60,000 nucleotides of DNA from Symsagittifera roscoffensis. Taxonomy: Eukaryota; Xenacoelomorpha; Acoela; Convolutidae. Below the pieces are notes generated by a model. It did not search any database, had not been told where the DNA came from, and saw nothing but the letters and a program-made list of their open reading frames with translations. Made by a program: the position numbers and the translations under genes. This document shows, piece after piece, positions 32,150-45,009 of this stretch (the first letter of the stretch is position 1; every line of letters begins with the position of its first letter). Location: the NCBI RefSeq assembly GCF_963678635.1, contig NC_087064.1, forward strand, positions 59,592,338-59,652,337. Reading direction: 5' to 3'.

Positions 32150-32270
32150 TCAATTTTTGTGCGTGTGTGTCTGTATGATTACATTCAAATTCCTGAAACG
32201 CCACGAAAAGATTAAAATGGTTTTTTAAAAATGTTCCCATTGAGATGTATAAATGATGTGTCTGAACAAA

Positions 32271-32360
32271 AAACTGTGGCTCGAATGGTTCAGTGGAGGC
32301 GACGATTCTTCAGACGAAGACTTTACTCACTTGGCACTGGGTTCGAACCGGATGGTCTTT
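32271..32360 (+). ncRNA. tRNA-like sequence with pol III A and B boxes (possible SINE head)
   Basis: TGGTTCAGTGG (32,286-32,296) fits the A-box pattern, and GGTTCGAACCG (32,340-32,350) is close to the B box. The spacing of 55 bp suits a tRNA with a variable arm. The T-arm pairs only partly, and a clean cloverleaf with a 7-bp acceptor stem is not evident, so a degenerate tRNA or a tRNA-derived SINE is more likely than a functional tRNA. Confidence 0.4.
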
Positions 32361-32569
32361 GCTTTTTATTTTCACAAGGGTTGGGTCAACTGCCTAGAGC
32401 ACTACTTGTTCTGGACACTTGCTTACTTTTTAAAAACTTAAGTTTTTAACCACAATTTTTTTGATTTATTTGCAAACTATCACGTTTGATTCCATGTTTT
32501 GGTTTTTGGGATATCTGTAGCCACTTTTTTATAGAATAAAAGTATTAAATCTAAAATCTTATTAATAAA

Positions 32570-34320
32570 TAGCTAGGATTTTTGGTATTAGTACATCAAT
32601 GTGTATCATTCAAATGGACGTTTGTTATATGGTCGTTCTGGTGGAAAAGGCAAACAAAATTTAGTGTTTTGGAAAGAAATGTTTTCCTCCTTAACAAGAA
32701 GATATTCGAATCGACATCAAAAATGATCAATCAGAGTACAAGGTTTCTATTGACCAATAACAAGCAAGGATTTGTATTCACTCCCTCCTGGTTAATTTTT
32801 GTTTTCTGTTTTTTAACCATGCATGGAGAGAACAATTTTTTAAACGTTGACAAATTGTTTGTCAAGTTGTGAACAGTTTTATTCATTGTATAAAGTAGTT
32901 GACAGTTTTTAGCAGAGATATATATATTTTTAAATCTATAAATGAAAAGAAGCAGTGTTTTGAAATCAAATTTTTTCCTCCTGAAAAAGAAGATATTCAA
33001 ATCGATCCAAAAAGCTGACCAATCACAAGCAAGCAATCTTATTCACTCCCTCCTGGTTAGTTTTTGTTTTCTTCCATTTTTTTTTATTATACATGTCTTT
33101 ATTCTGTTCACGTTTTATGAACAAAACTTCTTAACCATGCTTACGGAGACCAAATTTTCAAACGTTGAAAATATTTGTTCACAAAATCCGAACAGTTTAT
33201 TCAATGTATAAACTAGTTGAGAATTTTGAGCAGGGACCTTTTTTATGATTTTTTAAAAGTTAAATAATTGAAAAGAAGGCAACAAACAAATTTGTGTGTT
33301 TTGGAAAAAAATGTTTTCCTCCTTATAAAAATTATATTCATATTGACAGAAAAAATGACCAATCAGATTACAAGGTTTCGATTGACCAATCACAAGCAAG
33401 CATTTTTATTCACTCCCTCCTGGTTAAATTTTTTTATACATGTCTTCATTCTGTTCACATTTTACGAACAAAATTTCATACACATGCATGGGGAGACCAA
33501 CTTACTAGATGTTGAAAATATTTGTTCACAAAGTGTGAACATCTTATTCAATGTATAAACTAGATGATTGTTTTAAGCAGTGACAATTTAATTTTTTTAA
33601 TTCATAATTGAAGGCAACAACTAAATTTGTGTGTTTTGAAAAGATAGTTTTCCTCCCTAAAAAGAAGATATTCAAATTGACACCAAAATTTACCAATCAG
33701 TAAAAAAAAAATTCAATTGACCAATCACAAGCAAGTTTACTTATTCATTCTCTCCTGGTTAACATTTATTTTCTTTTAATTTAATTTTATTTTAAATTTT
33801 TTTAAATGTCTTTAATATGTTCACATTTTGTAAACCAAATATCTTGAACATGCATGGGGAGAGACCAAATTTTTGAACGTTGAAAATATTTGTTCACAAA
33901 ATGCAAACAGTTTTTTCAATGTATAAACTAGTTCACAATTTTTAGCAGGGATATAAGAAATTGATAAAAGAAGCCAAACAAAATTATGTGTTTTGAAAAA
34001 AATTCTTTCTTCATTTTAACGAAGATAATCGAGTCGACACCAAAATTGACCAGTCAGGTTACAATTTTTCGATTGACCAATTACAAGCAAGCATTCTTAT
34101 TCACTCCCTCCTGTTTAAATTTTTTCATACATGTCTTTATTCTGTTCACATTTTTTAAACAAAATTTCTCAAAGATGCATGGGAGACCAAATTTTTAAAC
34201 GTTTAAAATCTTTGTTCACAAAAAATGAATCTAATTTTTTATACCTGAAATTGTTAAACATTGCAAAAATTGGTTCACAAAATGTGAACGGCACTGTGCA
34301 ATGTATAAAGCGAGGAATAA
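32570..34320. repeat. Imperfect tandem repeat of ~330 bp, five units
   Basis: The word GACCAATCACAAGCAAG (with variants) recurs at about 32,752, 33,016, 33,384, 33,719 and 34,075. Each copy is preceded by TTTTCCTCC...AAGATATTC and followed by TTATTCACTCCCTCCTGGTTAA and a TTCACAAAATGTGAA-like near-palindrome. Spacings are 264-368 bp. The plus-strand ORFs here are repeat translations and no protein is supported. Confidence 0.85.
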
Positions 34321-34609
34321 AAGGCTGTGCTTTTTTTATTCCACTTTTCTTTTCCAGTTTTAAGCAGTTTTATCCCTCCTAATTTTTTCAACCGATATTG
34401 GAGTGAAAATAAAATAGCCCAGCTGAAAAAAAATACAGTTTCGACTGCCACGTCATTGGTTGGTTTTTCTAGTTTTGTTTTATTTCTTTTTTTTTCAGAA
34501 AAAATTTTCAAAAAATCTATCCCTAATCCTAATACATTAGACTCTAAATTTGGGACCCATCCGTGTATGTATTCTTCTTGCAAAACTTGAGCATATTATT
34601 ATACCATAC
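34321..34609. other. No recognisable gene
   Basis: AT-rich sequence between the 330-bp repeat and the LINE array, with no recognisable feature. Confidence 0.4.
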
Positions 34610-37600
34610 AAATTTTTAGGTGCAGTCGACTAAATCACAAAAACAAATTGACTGAACCTTCATTCAATAAGACAAACAAGTCTCGATAAGAATAAAAAGT
34701 ATAAAAAAAATGCGTAAACTATTTCTTTTTTTTTTCGAATAAAGTTGAAGAGCTTAGACCCCCTGTGAATGACCAATGCACTGTTTATCTTCTTTTTGAG
34801 ATTTGGTCTTTTCAAAAAGTTCAAATTAGCTCGTTTCGTCGCGCACAGAGAAAACTAAACTTGATGCTAATTTTTCAGGTAAATTCTGTCAAAAATCTCA
34901 AAAACAAATTGAAAACTAGTAAGAGTATATAGCTCATAATTTTCATGCACTAAGATTCATGGAGCACCAATTTATGAACAAATTGATGCTTTTTAATAAG
35001 AAGTCACATTGTCTGCGGAGTTTTCATGGTAATTTTAAAGCCAGACTAAAACTTTACCACCAACACCATACAGTTCTAATTTTCAAACAACTTGAAAAAA
35101 AACGAGGGTCTCGAACGATTTTGCCAGGCCAAGAAAAATTAATTTTTTCTTCTTATTCTGCTTTCTTCTAGACAAATTTTCTCATTTTTTGCAATCGCAA
35201 CAATGTAACTGTTTTTTTACGGACGCCATAATGTTTCACATAAAATAAATTTTCATTTTCGAGATATTTTATGCTCATATTTAGCTGGTGGGAAAAATTA
35301 TGGGTCTCTAATTAAAAACATCAAGCTTCAAAATTATTCATTATGACGTGTTTCTGACATTATAGCTGGAGCTTTGAAATGACTAAAAACTAAGGAAAGA
35401 TGTTTTTTACCTTTTGATTCAGTCTAATTTGAAAAAGACAAACTTTTGCTTCAAAAAACGGTCAAATTAACATGAGAAGTTATTTTTTTACCATTTCACC
35501 AATTGGTTTAGTCTAATTTGGGCACTAACTTTTCATTGCTATGACAAAATGGTTTTGTAATTTAAAAATATGAAAACTGGCTGGTCAAAAAACCCTACCA
35601 GCCGGTTCAATTACAAGACTTGAATTTGTTCGCTAAGCAGTCACTGCTCTTACTTAATCCAATAGAATTGATTGGGAGCTAAAGGGTCACTTGAAACCTA
35701 ATTGCGCCTTTCCGGCAGTAATCAGTTAGCAAGTCCATGTATGGTTTTCTAGTCGCATAAAGCGGCTAGAAAACCAAAAGTTCAAGTGACAAAATGGTAT
35801 GCCAAACCTGAGAAATTTTTGTTTGCTTAAAGTTATCAGTACCAGACAATTAAACCGCAAAAAAAATTAACTGGGTCTGTGTTTTTTATTATAATTAACG
35901 CTCATGTTTTGTGAGCAAGGTTCTGGAGATTCAAAAAAGAAAAATTATCATGCCTTGCGGGTATAATTTTTGTTTCAGAACACCATAACACAAATAGCTT
36001 AGACAGCCATGTGAATAAGTGAAGCTCTGTTTTTCTTGCTTTTAAGATTTGCTTTTCTTGCAAACTTTCCAAACTAGCTCGCCTCGGTGCACCTAAGTAA
36101 ATGAAATTGGTACATTTTATTCTAAAGCTTTTCGAGCGAATGAAGTCCTGGCAAAGATCTCAAAAGAAATTGGAACGAACAATTCGTTCATATATAGCTC
36201 AAGAACCCTTTGTAGTTTTTCAGTTTTTTCCATGAAGACTAGCCCAACGCGTTCAATATATATATTTTAAAAAAACTAGAACCTATTCATTTTTTTTAAT
36301 CACGAGAAGAGGCAATAACAATGTATGGCAGGTGCAACCATAAACAAGTTTTCCGTATTGCAAAATTTATTGATGTTTGAGCGCTAGTATTTATGCGGAA
36401 CTGATTTTTGAACAAAAAGACGCTCTGTAGAAATGAAACTACATTGTTTTCTGGGTTTTGCTAGGATAAAATCAAGACGCAAGAGAAAATTGGGATTCCA
36501 GGTAAACTCTTATATATTTTCAGGATGAAGCATACTTCAATGTTTAACCATTTCTCCATCGCGCAGAGATGGTGGTTAAAAATTTCAGGAGATTCTGCAA
36601 GATTCTTTTATAGTAGGTTTTAGGCCAGACTAAAACTTTACCAACAACTCCATTAAGTTCTAATTTTCAAACAACTCAAATTTAGTGGGGGTCTCGAACG
36701 GTTTTTTTTCCAGGCCAAGAAAAACTAATTTTTTCTTATTTTGCTTTCTTCTTAACAATTTTTCTCAATTTTTTTTGCAATCGCATCAATATTACTGTGT
36801 TTTCACGGACGCTATAATGTTTCACGTAAATGAATTTTCATTTTCGAGACACTCTTATACTCTTTGTAAATCATTCTTCCGAATTTTGCTTCAGCTGGTA
36901 GGAAAAATTATGGGTCTGTAACTATAAACTTCAAACTTCAAAATTGGTCATTGCAAGCGTGTTTTTGACATTAGAGCTGGAGCCTTAAAAAAACTAAAAA
37001 CTATGGATAGATAATTTTTTACCATTTGATTTAGTCTAAGTTGAACAAGACAAATTTTTTGCTATAAAAAACGGTCAAAAAAACAAGAGGAAATATCTTT
37101 TTACCTAATCACTAAGTGGTTTAGTTTATTATGAACAGTAACATTTCATTGACATGATAAAACGGTTTAAAATTATGAGAACTCTCTGATCATAAAACCT
37201 AACAGCCGGTTCAATTACAACACTTGAATTTGTTCGCTAAGCAGTCTCTGCTTTTACTTACTCCCATAGAATTGATTGGGAGCTAAAGGGTCAGTTGACA
37301 CCTAACTGCGAATTTGCGGCAGTAACCAGATAGCAAGTCCAAGTATGGTTTTCTAGTCGCATGAAGCGGCTAGAAAACCGAAAATTCAAGTGACAAAATG
37401 GTATGCCAAACCTGAAGAATTTCTGTTTGTATGAAGTTTATCAGTTCCAGACAATAAAACCAAAAAACATATTTAAATGGATCTGTGTTACTTAACATAA
37501 ATAACACTCGTATTGCATGAGCAAGGTTCTGGAGATCCAAAAAAAAATGAAAAAATTTTCAAACCTTGCCGGTTCAATTTTTGTTTCTCGAAGACCATAA

Positions 37601-38114
37601 CCGAATCAGCTTAGATAGCCATGTATATAAGTGATGCTCTGTTTTTCTTGCTTTTCAGATTTGACTTTTGCAATTTTTTCAAACTAGCTCGCCTCGGTGC
37701 ACCTGAAGTAAATTCAAATTGGTACATAATATTCTAAAGCATTTGAGCGAGTGAAGTCCTGACAAAAATTTCAAAACAAATTGGAACATTTCGTTCATAT
37801 TTAGCTCAAGAACTCTCAGTAGTTTTTCAGTTTCTTTGCATGAAAAATAGCCGAACGCGTGCAATTTTTTTTAAAAAAAAGTAGAACCTTTTTATCTTTT
37901 TTGAAACCTGAGAAGTGGCAATAACAATGTATGGTAAGTGCAACCATAAGCCAGTATTCCGTATTGCAAAACTGATTGATACTCGAGCCCTAGTATTCAT
38001 GCAGAACTGATTTTTGAACAAAACGACGCTCTTTAGAAAAGATACCACATTGCTTTCTGAGCTTCGTTCGGACGAAATTAAAACGCAAAAGGAAATTGAG
38101 AATGTAGGCACCTA
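34610..38114 (-). mobile_element. Three 5'-truncated LINE modules (RT part, RT C-terminus, 3' UTR)
   Basis: Read on the minus strand, three modules of one LINE family follow each other, divided at GCCGG junctions near 35,598 and 37,203. They contain an RT block (YRPIIF then SKIRKND near 36,850-36,920), an RT C-terminal block (ORFs within 37,679-38,111 with MNTRARVSISFAIRN) and AT-rich 3' UTR. A stem-loop with TTTTCTAGTCGC and GCGGCTAGAAAA arms lies at 35,745-35,773 and 37,349-37,377. All frames are broken. Confidence 0.6.
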
Positions 38115-39667
38115 AGGGCCGGTTCAATTATATATTTGAACTTGTATGCAGAGTGGTTGCTGCTTCTCCTTAATCTGTTTCGTCCCCTAGAGCCCCCATA
38201 GCACCAATAGAGTTGATTGGCAGTAAAGGGGCCAGATGAAACCTAACTGAGCCCAAACGGCAGTAACCACTCTATGTATGGATTTCTAGTCGAGTTAAGC
38301 GGCTAGAAACCTAAAAACTTAAGCGAGAAAACTATATGCAAAATTTTAAGGATAGTATCGTTATATACAGTTTATCAGTTGCAGTCATCTAAATTGCAAA
38401 AACAATCAAAAAGGTTTTCATATTTTACAACAATTAGGTCTTGTTTTTCCTGAGCAAGGTTCTGGAGATGCAAAAAAATCAAATTTGCGTTTATTGTGTT
38501 TTTCTCGAAAACAAATGAAGAACTTAGACCCACTGTGAATGAGTGATGCTCTCTTTATCTTGTTTTTCTGAGATTTGGCTTTTTCAAAAAACTAAAACTA
38601 GGTCATCTTGACAAACACAGAGAAAATTATAAACGGTCAAAACGGTCAAAAAAACATGAGGAGTTATCTTTTTACCATTTCACTAAGTGATTTAGTTTGT
38701 TATGAACAGTAACATTTCATTGATATGATAAAACGGTTTAAAATTATGAAAACTCGCTGGTCATAAAACCTAACAGCCGGTTCAATTACAACACTTGAAT
38801 TTGTTCGCTAAGCAGTCACTGCTTTTACTTACTCCCATAGAATTGATTGAGAGCTAAAGGGTCAGTTGACACCTAACTGCGCATTTGCGGCAGTAACCAG
38901 ATAGCAAGTCCAAGTATGGTTTTCTAGTCGCATGAAGCGGCTAGAAAACCAAAAATTCAAGTGAAAAAATGGTATGCCAAACCTGAAGAATTTCTGTTTG
39001 CATGAAGTTTATCAGTTCTAGACAATTAAACCAAAAAACATATTTAATTGGATCTGTGTTACTTAACATAAATAACCCTAGTATTGCATGAGCAAGGTTC
39101 TGGAGATCCACAAAAAAATTTAAAAAATTATCAAACCTTGCGGAATTAATTTTTGTTTCTCGAACACCATAACAGAATCAGCTTAGATAGCCATGTATAT
39201 AAGTGATGCTCTGTTTTTCTTGCTTTTCAGATTTGACTTTTGCAATTTTTTCAAACTAGCTCGCCTCGGTGCACCTAAAGTAAATTCAAATTGGTACATA
39301 ATATTCTAAAGCTTTTGAGCGAGTGAAGTCCTGACAAAGATGTCAAAACAAATTGGAACAATTCGTTCATATATAGCTCAAGAACTCTCAGTAGTTTTTC
39401 AGTTTCTTTGCATGAAATTTTTTTTAAAAAAAAGTAGAACCTTTTTATCTTTTTTGAATCCTGAGAAGTGGCAATAACAATGTATGGTAAGTGCAACCAT
39501 AAGCCAGTATTCCGTATTGCAAAACTGATTGATACTCGAGCCCTAGTATTCATGCAGAACTGATTTTGAACAAAATGATGCTCTTTAGAAAAGATACCAC
39601 ATTGCCTTCTGAGCTTCGTTCGGACAAAATCAAGACGCAAAAGGAAATTGAGAATGTAGGCACCTAA
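38115..39667 (-). mobile_element. Two 5'-truncated LINE modules
   Basis: Modules of about 660 bp (38,115-38,775) and 890 bp (38,776-39,667), same family and orientation as their neighbours. The second contains most of a C-terminal RT frame (39,679-39,275) beginning PLGAYILNFLLRLDF, which matches the KYLGVYL region of the uninterrupted copy near 40,545. Stem-loops lie at 38,283-38,309 and 38,920-38,948. Confidence 0.6.
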
Positions 39668-42600
39668 GGGCCGGTTCAATTATATATTTGAACTTGTATG
39701 CAGAGTGGTTGCTGCTTCTACTTAATCTGTCTCGTCCCCTAGAATTGCTGGGCAGTTAAGGGGTCAGATGAAGTCTAACTGAGCCCATAAGGCGGTAACC
39801 ACTCTATGTATGAATTTCTAGCCGAGTAAAGCGGCTAGAAACCTAAAAATTTAAGCCATAAAACAATATGGAAAATTTTAAGGATAGTATCGTTGTATAC
39901 AGTTTATCAGTTGCAGTCAACTAAATTGCAAAAACAATCAAAAAGGTTTTCATTTTTTAGAACAATTAGGTCTTGTTTTTCCTGAGCAAAGTTCTGGAGA
40001 TGCAAAAAAATCAAATTTGCGTTTACTGTTTTTTCCTGAAAACAAATGAAGAATTTAGATCCACTGTGAATGAGTGATGCTCTCTTTATCTTGTTTTTCT
40101 GAGATTTGGATTTTTCAAGAAATTAAAACTAGGTCATCTTGACAAACACAGAGAAAATTAAAAAAGATTATATTTATTCTAAGACTGTTCTAGTGGAGTA
40201 TTGACAAAGATCTCAAAAACAAGCTCGAACAATGCGTAAACATATGTAGCTCATGCTCATGAAATTTTTGTGTTCGTTTTTTTTTTACAAAAGCTAGCCG
40301 AATGTCTTTGTAACTTTTTTTTTAAAAAACGAAACGTTTTTTGAATCATGAGAAGAGACAATAACAATTTATGGCTGGTGCAACCATAAACGAGTTTCCG
40401 TATTGCAAAATTTGTTTGATATTTGAGCACTAGCTTGCATGGAGCACTGATTTAGAAACAAAATGACGCTTCTCAGAAATGACAACACACTGTTTTGTGA
40501 TTTTAGTTCGAAGCAAATTAGGATGCAACAGAGAATTGAGAAACTAGGTATACGCCAAGATATTTACATGACGGAGCATATTTCAATGATTTGTGGCTAA
40601 TAAAAAGATCAAAAAAGAAAGCACTTCCTTGTGATATATTCATTTGAACAGTTATATCCACACTGAGCGATAATTTATTATATCTCATCATTTCTCTATT
40701 GCACAGAGGTACTGATGAATACCCTCATGTGAAAACTTAGTCCAGTTACGCAATAGTCATACGCGAAAAGATAGACATCACTTGTCTAGCAAACATTAAG
40801 AAGGTCATTGATTTATAATGAGAATATGAGAGGCCCCAAACTTGAGCAGCCTTGAGTCATAACCTTTTTAGTCTCATCCAGAAGTGAGATTTGACGATGT
40901 TTTTTCCTTGCATTCGTTGCTCTAGGTAACTTTTAAGCCAGAGTGAATTTCTGCCATGAGCACCATACATTTCTAATTTTTCAAATAAATTTTTGTTGGT
41001 CGCGATATCGAACGCTTTTTTCAAGTAAAAAAAAATCAGAATCTATGTTTACTTGGCTTTTATCTTAACACATTTTTTCTAGCTCTATCTGAAATTGCAT
41101 CAATACTACTGTGTTTTTTTTACGGCAGTCGAAGTTTTTAATAAAATTGAACAACTATTTTCGAGATATTCTATTCACTTACTCTGTTTTACTTTGCTCT
41201 TTCAAAAATTTTGCTCCAGCTAGTAAGAAATGATATGGGTTTGCCTTTATAAACATCGTTCGTCGATCCTTTTTAAATAGATTATAGATAACTGCTTTGG
41301 GCAATCAGTAGGGAAGGAGTCAGGTATTAAAAGAAATATCAAAAAAAAATTTCAAATTGGGTAAACATTATGAATTTCAAGCTTTAATAATTAATTTGTT
41401 AATTTCATCTATGCCAGAGGAGTTTTTTTTCTGCATCGATAATACAATTGACTCATTCCGAATCAGTAACAAGATTAAAAAAATTTACAGAAGATTGGCT
41501 TCTCGTACCTTTGACGGGCTTTTAATACTGAACTTTCACTAGCTGTTAATCCCAATTGTGAAAAAGAAGCATTTTAATTCATTGGCCATTTCAACATGGA
41601 ATGTAATTAGTTCTCCATTTGTTTTTTTTTTTCAGAAGGGTATTTCACTTTTAGATGTTTCTCAGCCTTTTATTTCGTTTAGTAGCGAGTAAACCTGCCT
41701 TGTGTCACCAATAGAACTTTTAAACTGATTATAGTAAAGTTGCTTCTTTTTCCCTTTAATTCCCACTTCAATTTTAAGCCTGGCGTTTAGGAAGCGCGTC
41801 CTTTCATCTTTTCCATTTTATTGTTAGAACCAATTTTGTTTGAAGCTGTTTTGTTTTGCAATAAGGTTTTTTTTCGTTCTCAGGCACAGACAATTTTTTG
41901 CACTCTTGTATTTGTTTTTACTAAGGGTGAAAATTTATTCCAGATTCCGAGAATTTTACAAAGCAAATAATTTAGCACAGTATCTGCATTTTTGAGTAGT
42001 CAGAAGAATCCAATTTGAACAAGGAATGGGACAGAGCATTAATGAGTTTCTCAACACTTGAACCTGATTTTAGAAAAGAAGTGTCAGGAAAAATTTAGAC
42101 AATGGATCTTAAATGCCTCAGTATGTATTTCTAAAATGATCGGAAAACTTTCGTGATTTTTTTACTTCCTCATTTTTTACAAAAAAAATCTGCTACCAGA
42201 TAGTGATCTAGAGGGCTTCACTAGTTGCTTCCCATACTGATCGTTTTTTTATTTAACATTTGAGCAAACCCTTTGTTTTTCTACCTTGTCTAGATATTTA
42301 GATCTGATGTTATTGTTCTTGAGAAGATCAAAATGAAGCCGCTGCATGCAGTGACGAGAAATTTTGTATCACTTACAACATTTAACTTAAAATCATTTTG
42401 ATCAACGAAAGCTAATTCATCTGTTCTTGGTAGATTGTAAATCAAAAGAAACAAAAACATTTCGTATAGATTTTTCGCCTGGACCAGTAAACTTTAAGGT
42501 ACTTTGCAACCCAATTCGTTCATAATCAGGACGTTTTTGTTTCCTTGTATCATCACACCTGCACCGTTATTTTTCCTATTCTTAAATTTTACTTTTCAAA

Positions 42601-43760
42601 ACATTTAGGTTTATATTGTTTCAACAGTCACCATCTGGCAACCAGGCTTTTGTGTACACAAAGAACAAAAATTTACGTGCAATTACTAGCAGTTTTTGAT
42701 AATTTTCGTTTCAATGGTTTCAATGTTGGTTGCTATTGTTTGCCTAAACAATTTTCCATAACATAATTTTGACACTGCAGCTTTTGGCCAGCTTCAAAGA
42801 GACCTCTAATACTTTGTACGTTGCTTTTGTTTTCGAAGTTGCAAAACAGTGTTCCTTCTCGCTTCCATAATGTTTCCATTCTTTCAAGTTAATTCTTGAG
42901 ATTAAAAACTAGTTGTCAGGGAGCTGTCAAATTTTCGAATAATCTGACCGATTTTATTATCTCGAACTTGTTCAGTCCTTTCTTTTCTCGCAAAAAAATT
43001 CATTTTTGCCAATCTTTGAGATAAGCCTGCTATCACATTGCGGCTCCTAGTATTACGCCCTGGAAGACGGTAAGCTATTAAGATATCTGAAGTTGCACAC
43101 TCATTAGCAGCGACCTCTCGTGCCACCTTTAGGACTGTGTCAAAGCTTTTATTAAAAATCTCAAATTTTGGTCGTCTAATTCCCATTTTATTGCGTTCTT
43201 CGAGAATCCCAATAATGTTCATGTTTTCCTGCAAATTGTATTCTTCCAACAAATCTGCTTCAAACACAGCTTTCAAATAGCATTTTATGTTCTGTTGATT
43301 AGTATAACAATCGGCTTCATCGGGAATGTTTTTGTTTTTTGTAGTGCTTGATTCAACAGCGCCTTGATGATGCTTCTAACATTGATTTGGCTGGACTCAG
43401 AAAGACATGTTTGTTTTGTAGATTAGGCAGAAGAGTTCGATATCTGCGTCTGAGAGGCGAAACAGCTTCATTTTTTGGCTCTTTTAGTTCTTTGGGTTCA
43501 GTTACTTTGTGGGTTTTGTTATTGTTCATAGTTACGTCTTGTGTAAAAATACGCCGATCTGAAAACTTTTATTAAAGCTTTTTTGCTACTAAAGGACCTG
43601 CACCTTTCGAAATTAGAGGCGATTATTTTAAACGTTTTGCGTGTTTTAATTGTTCTTAAACCTCCGTCACTTTTACGGAAGATTAGTTGTCTCCAAAAGA
43701 AAAAGTCGTTCTGTTTCAAAATTTCACCGTTTCTACCTTAGATAAAAGGTGAACATCAGA
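39668..43760 (-). mobile_element. LINE copy A: ORF1, endonuclease, RT and 3' UTR, all broken
   Basis: Minus-strand order: an ORF1-like piece (43,540-42,902; ATSDILIAYRLPGRNTRSR), an AP-endonuclease part (about 42,540-42,190; LIYNLPRTDELAFVDQND), a linker (about 42,000-41,560), RT (about 41,560-40,600; GIDEINKLIIKA, GPLIFSL, INDLLNVC, and LFAYDY in place of the FADD/YADD box) and the RT C-terminus (KYLGVYLVSQFSVAS, 40,600-40,350), then 3' UTR with a stem-loop at 39,815-39,841. Frameshifts and stops are frequent. The gene order fits a CR1/Jockey-type LINE. The clade cannot be fixed by eye. Confidence 0.75.
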
Positions 43761-44115
43761 TGCAAAACTTGAGGTTATTATCATTCCGTACAATTTATCA
43801 GTTGCACTCAACTAAATTGCAAAAACTAATTGATTGGATATTCATTAAGTTAAGACAAATAAGTCTCGTTAAGAAAAAAAAATTATCGAAATGTTTTTGA
43901 GATATGCCTTTTTAAAAGCTTCAAACTTAGATTCAGATTAATTTGAAAAAGACAAAATTTTTGCTTCAAAAAAAGGTCGAATTTACATTAGAAGTTATTT
44001 TTTTTACCATTTCACCAATTGGTTTAGTCTAATTTGTGCAGTAACCTTTCATTGCTATGATGAAATGGTTTTGTGTTTTAAAAATATGAAAACTCGCTGG
44101 TCAAAAAACCCTACC
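43761..44115 (-). mobile_element. LINE module remnant between copies
   Basis: A short piece of the 3' UTR-type and 5'-module sequence seen elsewhere in the array (TTTATCAGTTGCA, then CTCGCTGGTC before the GCCG junction), lacking an RT block. It separates LINE copy A from the next 890-bp module. Confidence 0.5.
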
Positions 44116-45009
44116 AGCCGATTCAATTTCAAGACTTGAATTTGTTAGCTAAGCAGTCACTGCTCTTACTTAATCCAATAGAATTGGTTGGGAACTAAAG
44201 GGACAGTTGATATCTAATTGCGCCCTTCCGGCCTGTAATCAGATAGCAAGTCCACGTGTGGTTTTCTAGTCGCATGAAGCGGCTAGAAAACCAAAAATTC
44301 AAGTTACAAATTGATATGCCAAACCTGAAGAATATCTATTTGCATGAAGTTTATCAGTTCCAGACAATTAAACCAAAAAACATATTTAATTGGATCTGTG
44401 TTACTTAACATAAATAACCCTCGTATTGCATGAGCAAGGTTCTGGAGATCCACAAAAAAATTGCGGAATTAATTTTTGTTTCTCGAACACCATAACAGAA
44501 TCAGCTTAGATAGCCATGTATATAAGTGATGCTCTGTTTTTCTTGCTTTTCAGATTTGACTTTTGCAATTTTTTCAAACTAGCTCGCCTCGGTGCACCTA
44601 AAGTAAATTCAAATTGGTACATAATATTCTAAAGCTTTTGAGCGAGTGAAGTCCTGACAAAGATGTCAAAACAAATTGGAACAATTCGTTCATATATAGC
44701 TCAAAAACTCTCAGTAGTTTTTCAGTTTCTTTGCATGAAGAATAGCCGAACGCGTGCAATTTTTTTAAAAAAAAATAGAACCTTTTTATCTTTTTTGAAT
44801 CCTGAGAAGTGGCAATAACAATGTATGGTAAGTGCAACCATAAGCCAGTATTCCGTATTGCAAAACTGATTGTTACTCGAGCCCTAGTATTCATGCAGAA
44901 CTGATTTTGAACAAAATGATGCTCTTTAGAAAAGATACCACATTGCTTTCTGAGCTTCGTTCGGACAAAATCAAGACGCAAAAGGAAATTGAGAATGTAG
45001 GCACCTAAG
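44116..45009 (-). mobile_element. 5'-truncated LINE module (894 bp)
   Basis: Almost the same as 38,776-39,667. The C-terminal RT frame 45,020-44,598 (PLGAYILNFLLRLDF onward) is 140 codons, one of the longest open pieces of this LINE here. The stem-loop is at 44,262-44,290. Confidence 0.6.

Noticed and set aside
32582-34198. Series of plus-strand ORFs with similar translations
   Set aside because: They arise from the five units of the ~330-bp repeat, carry different lengths and stops, and show no domain.
32570-34320. CRISPR-like or phage-type regularly spaced repeats
   Set aside because: Spacing is irregular, units are long and degenerate, and the window is eukaryotic.
38750-38790. TTAGG-like words (CCTAA on the plus strand) at LINE junctions suggesting a telomere-specific LINE
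   Set aside because: Only a single TTAGG-like word occurs per junction and none is in a telomeric array, which is too weak to support telomere targeting.
42545-42766. Plus-strand ORFs over the LINE copies (also 46,301; 51,073; 54,756; 56,173)
   Set aside because: They are shadows of minus-strand LINE ORF1, endonuclease or RT sequence.
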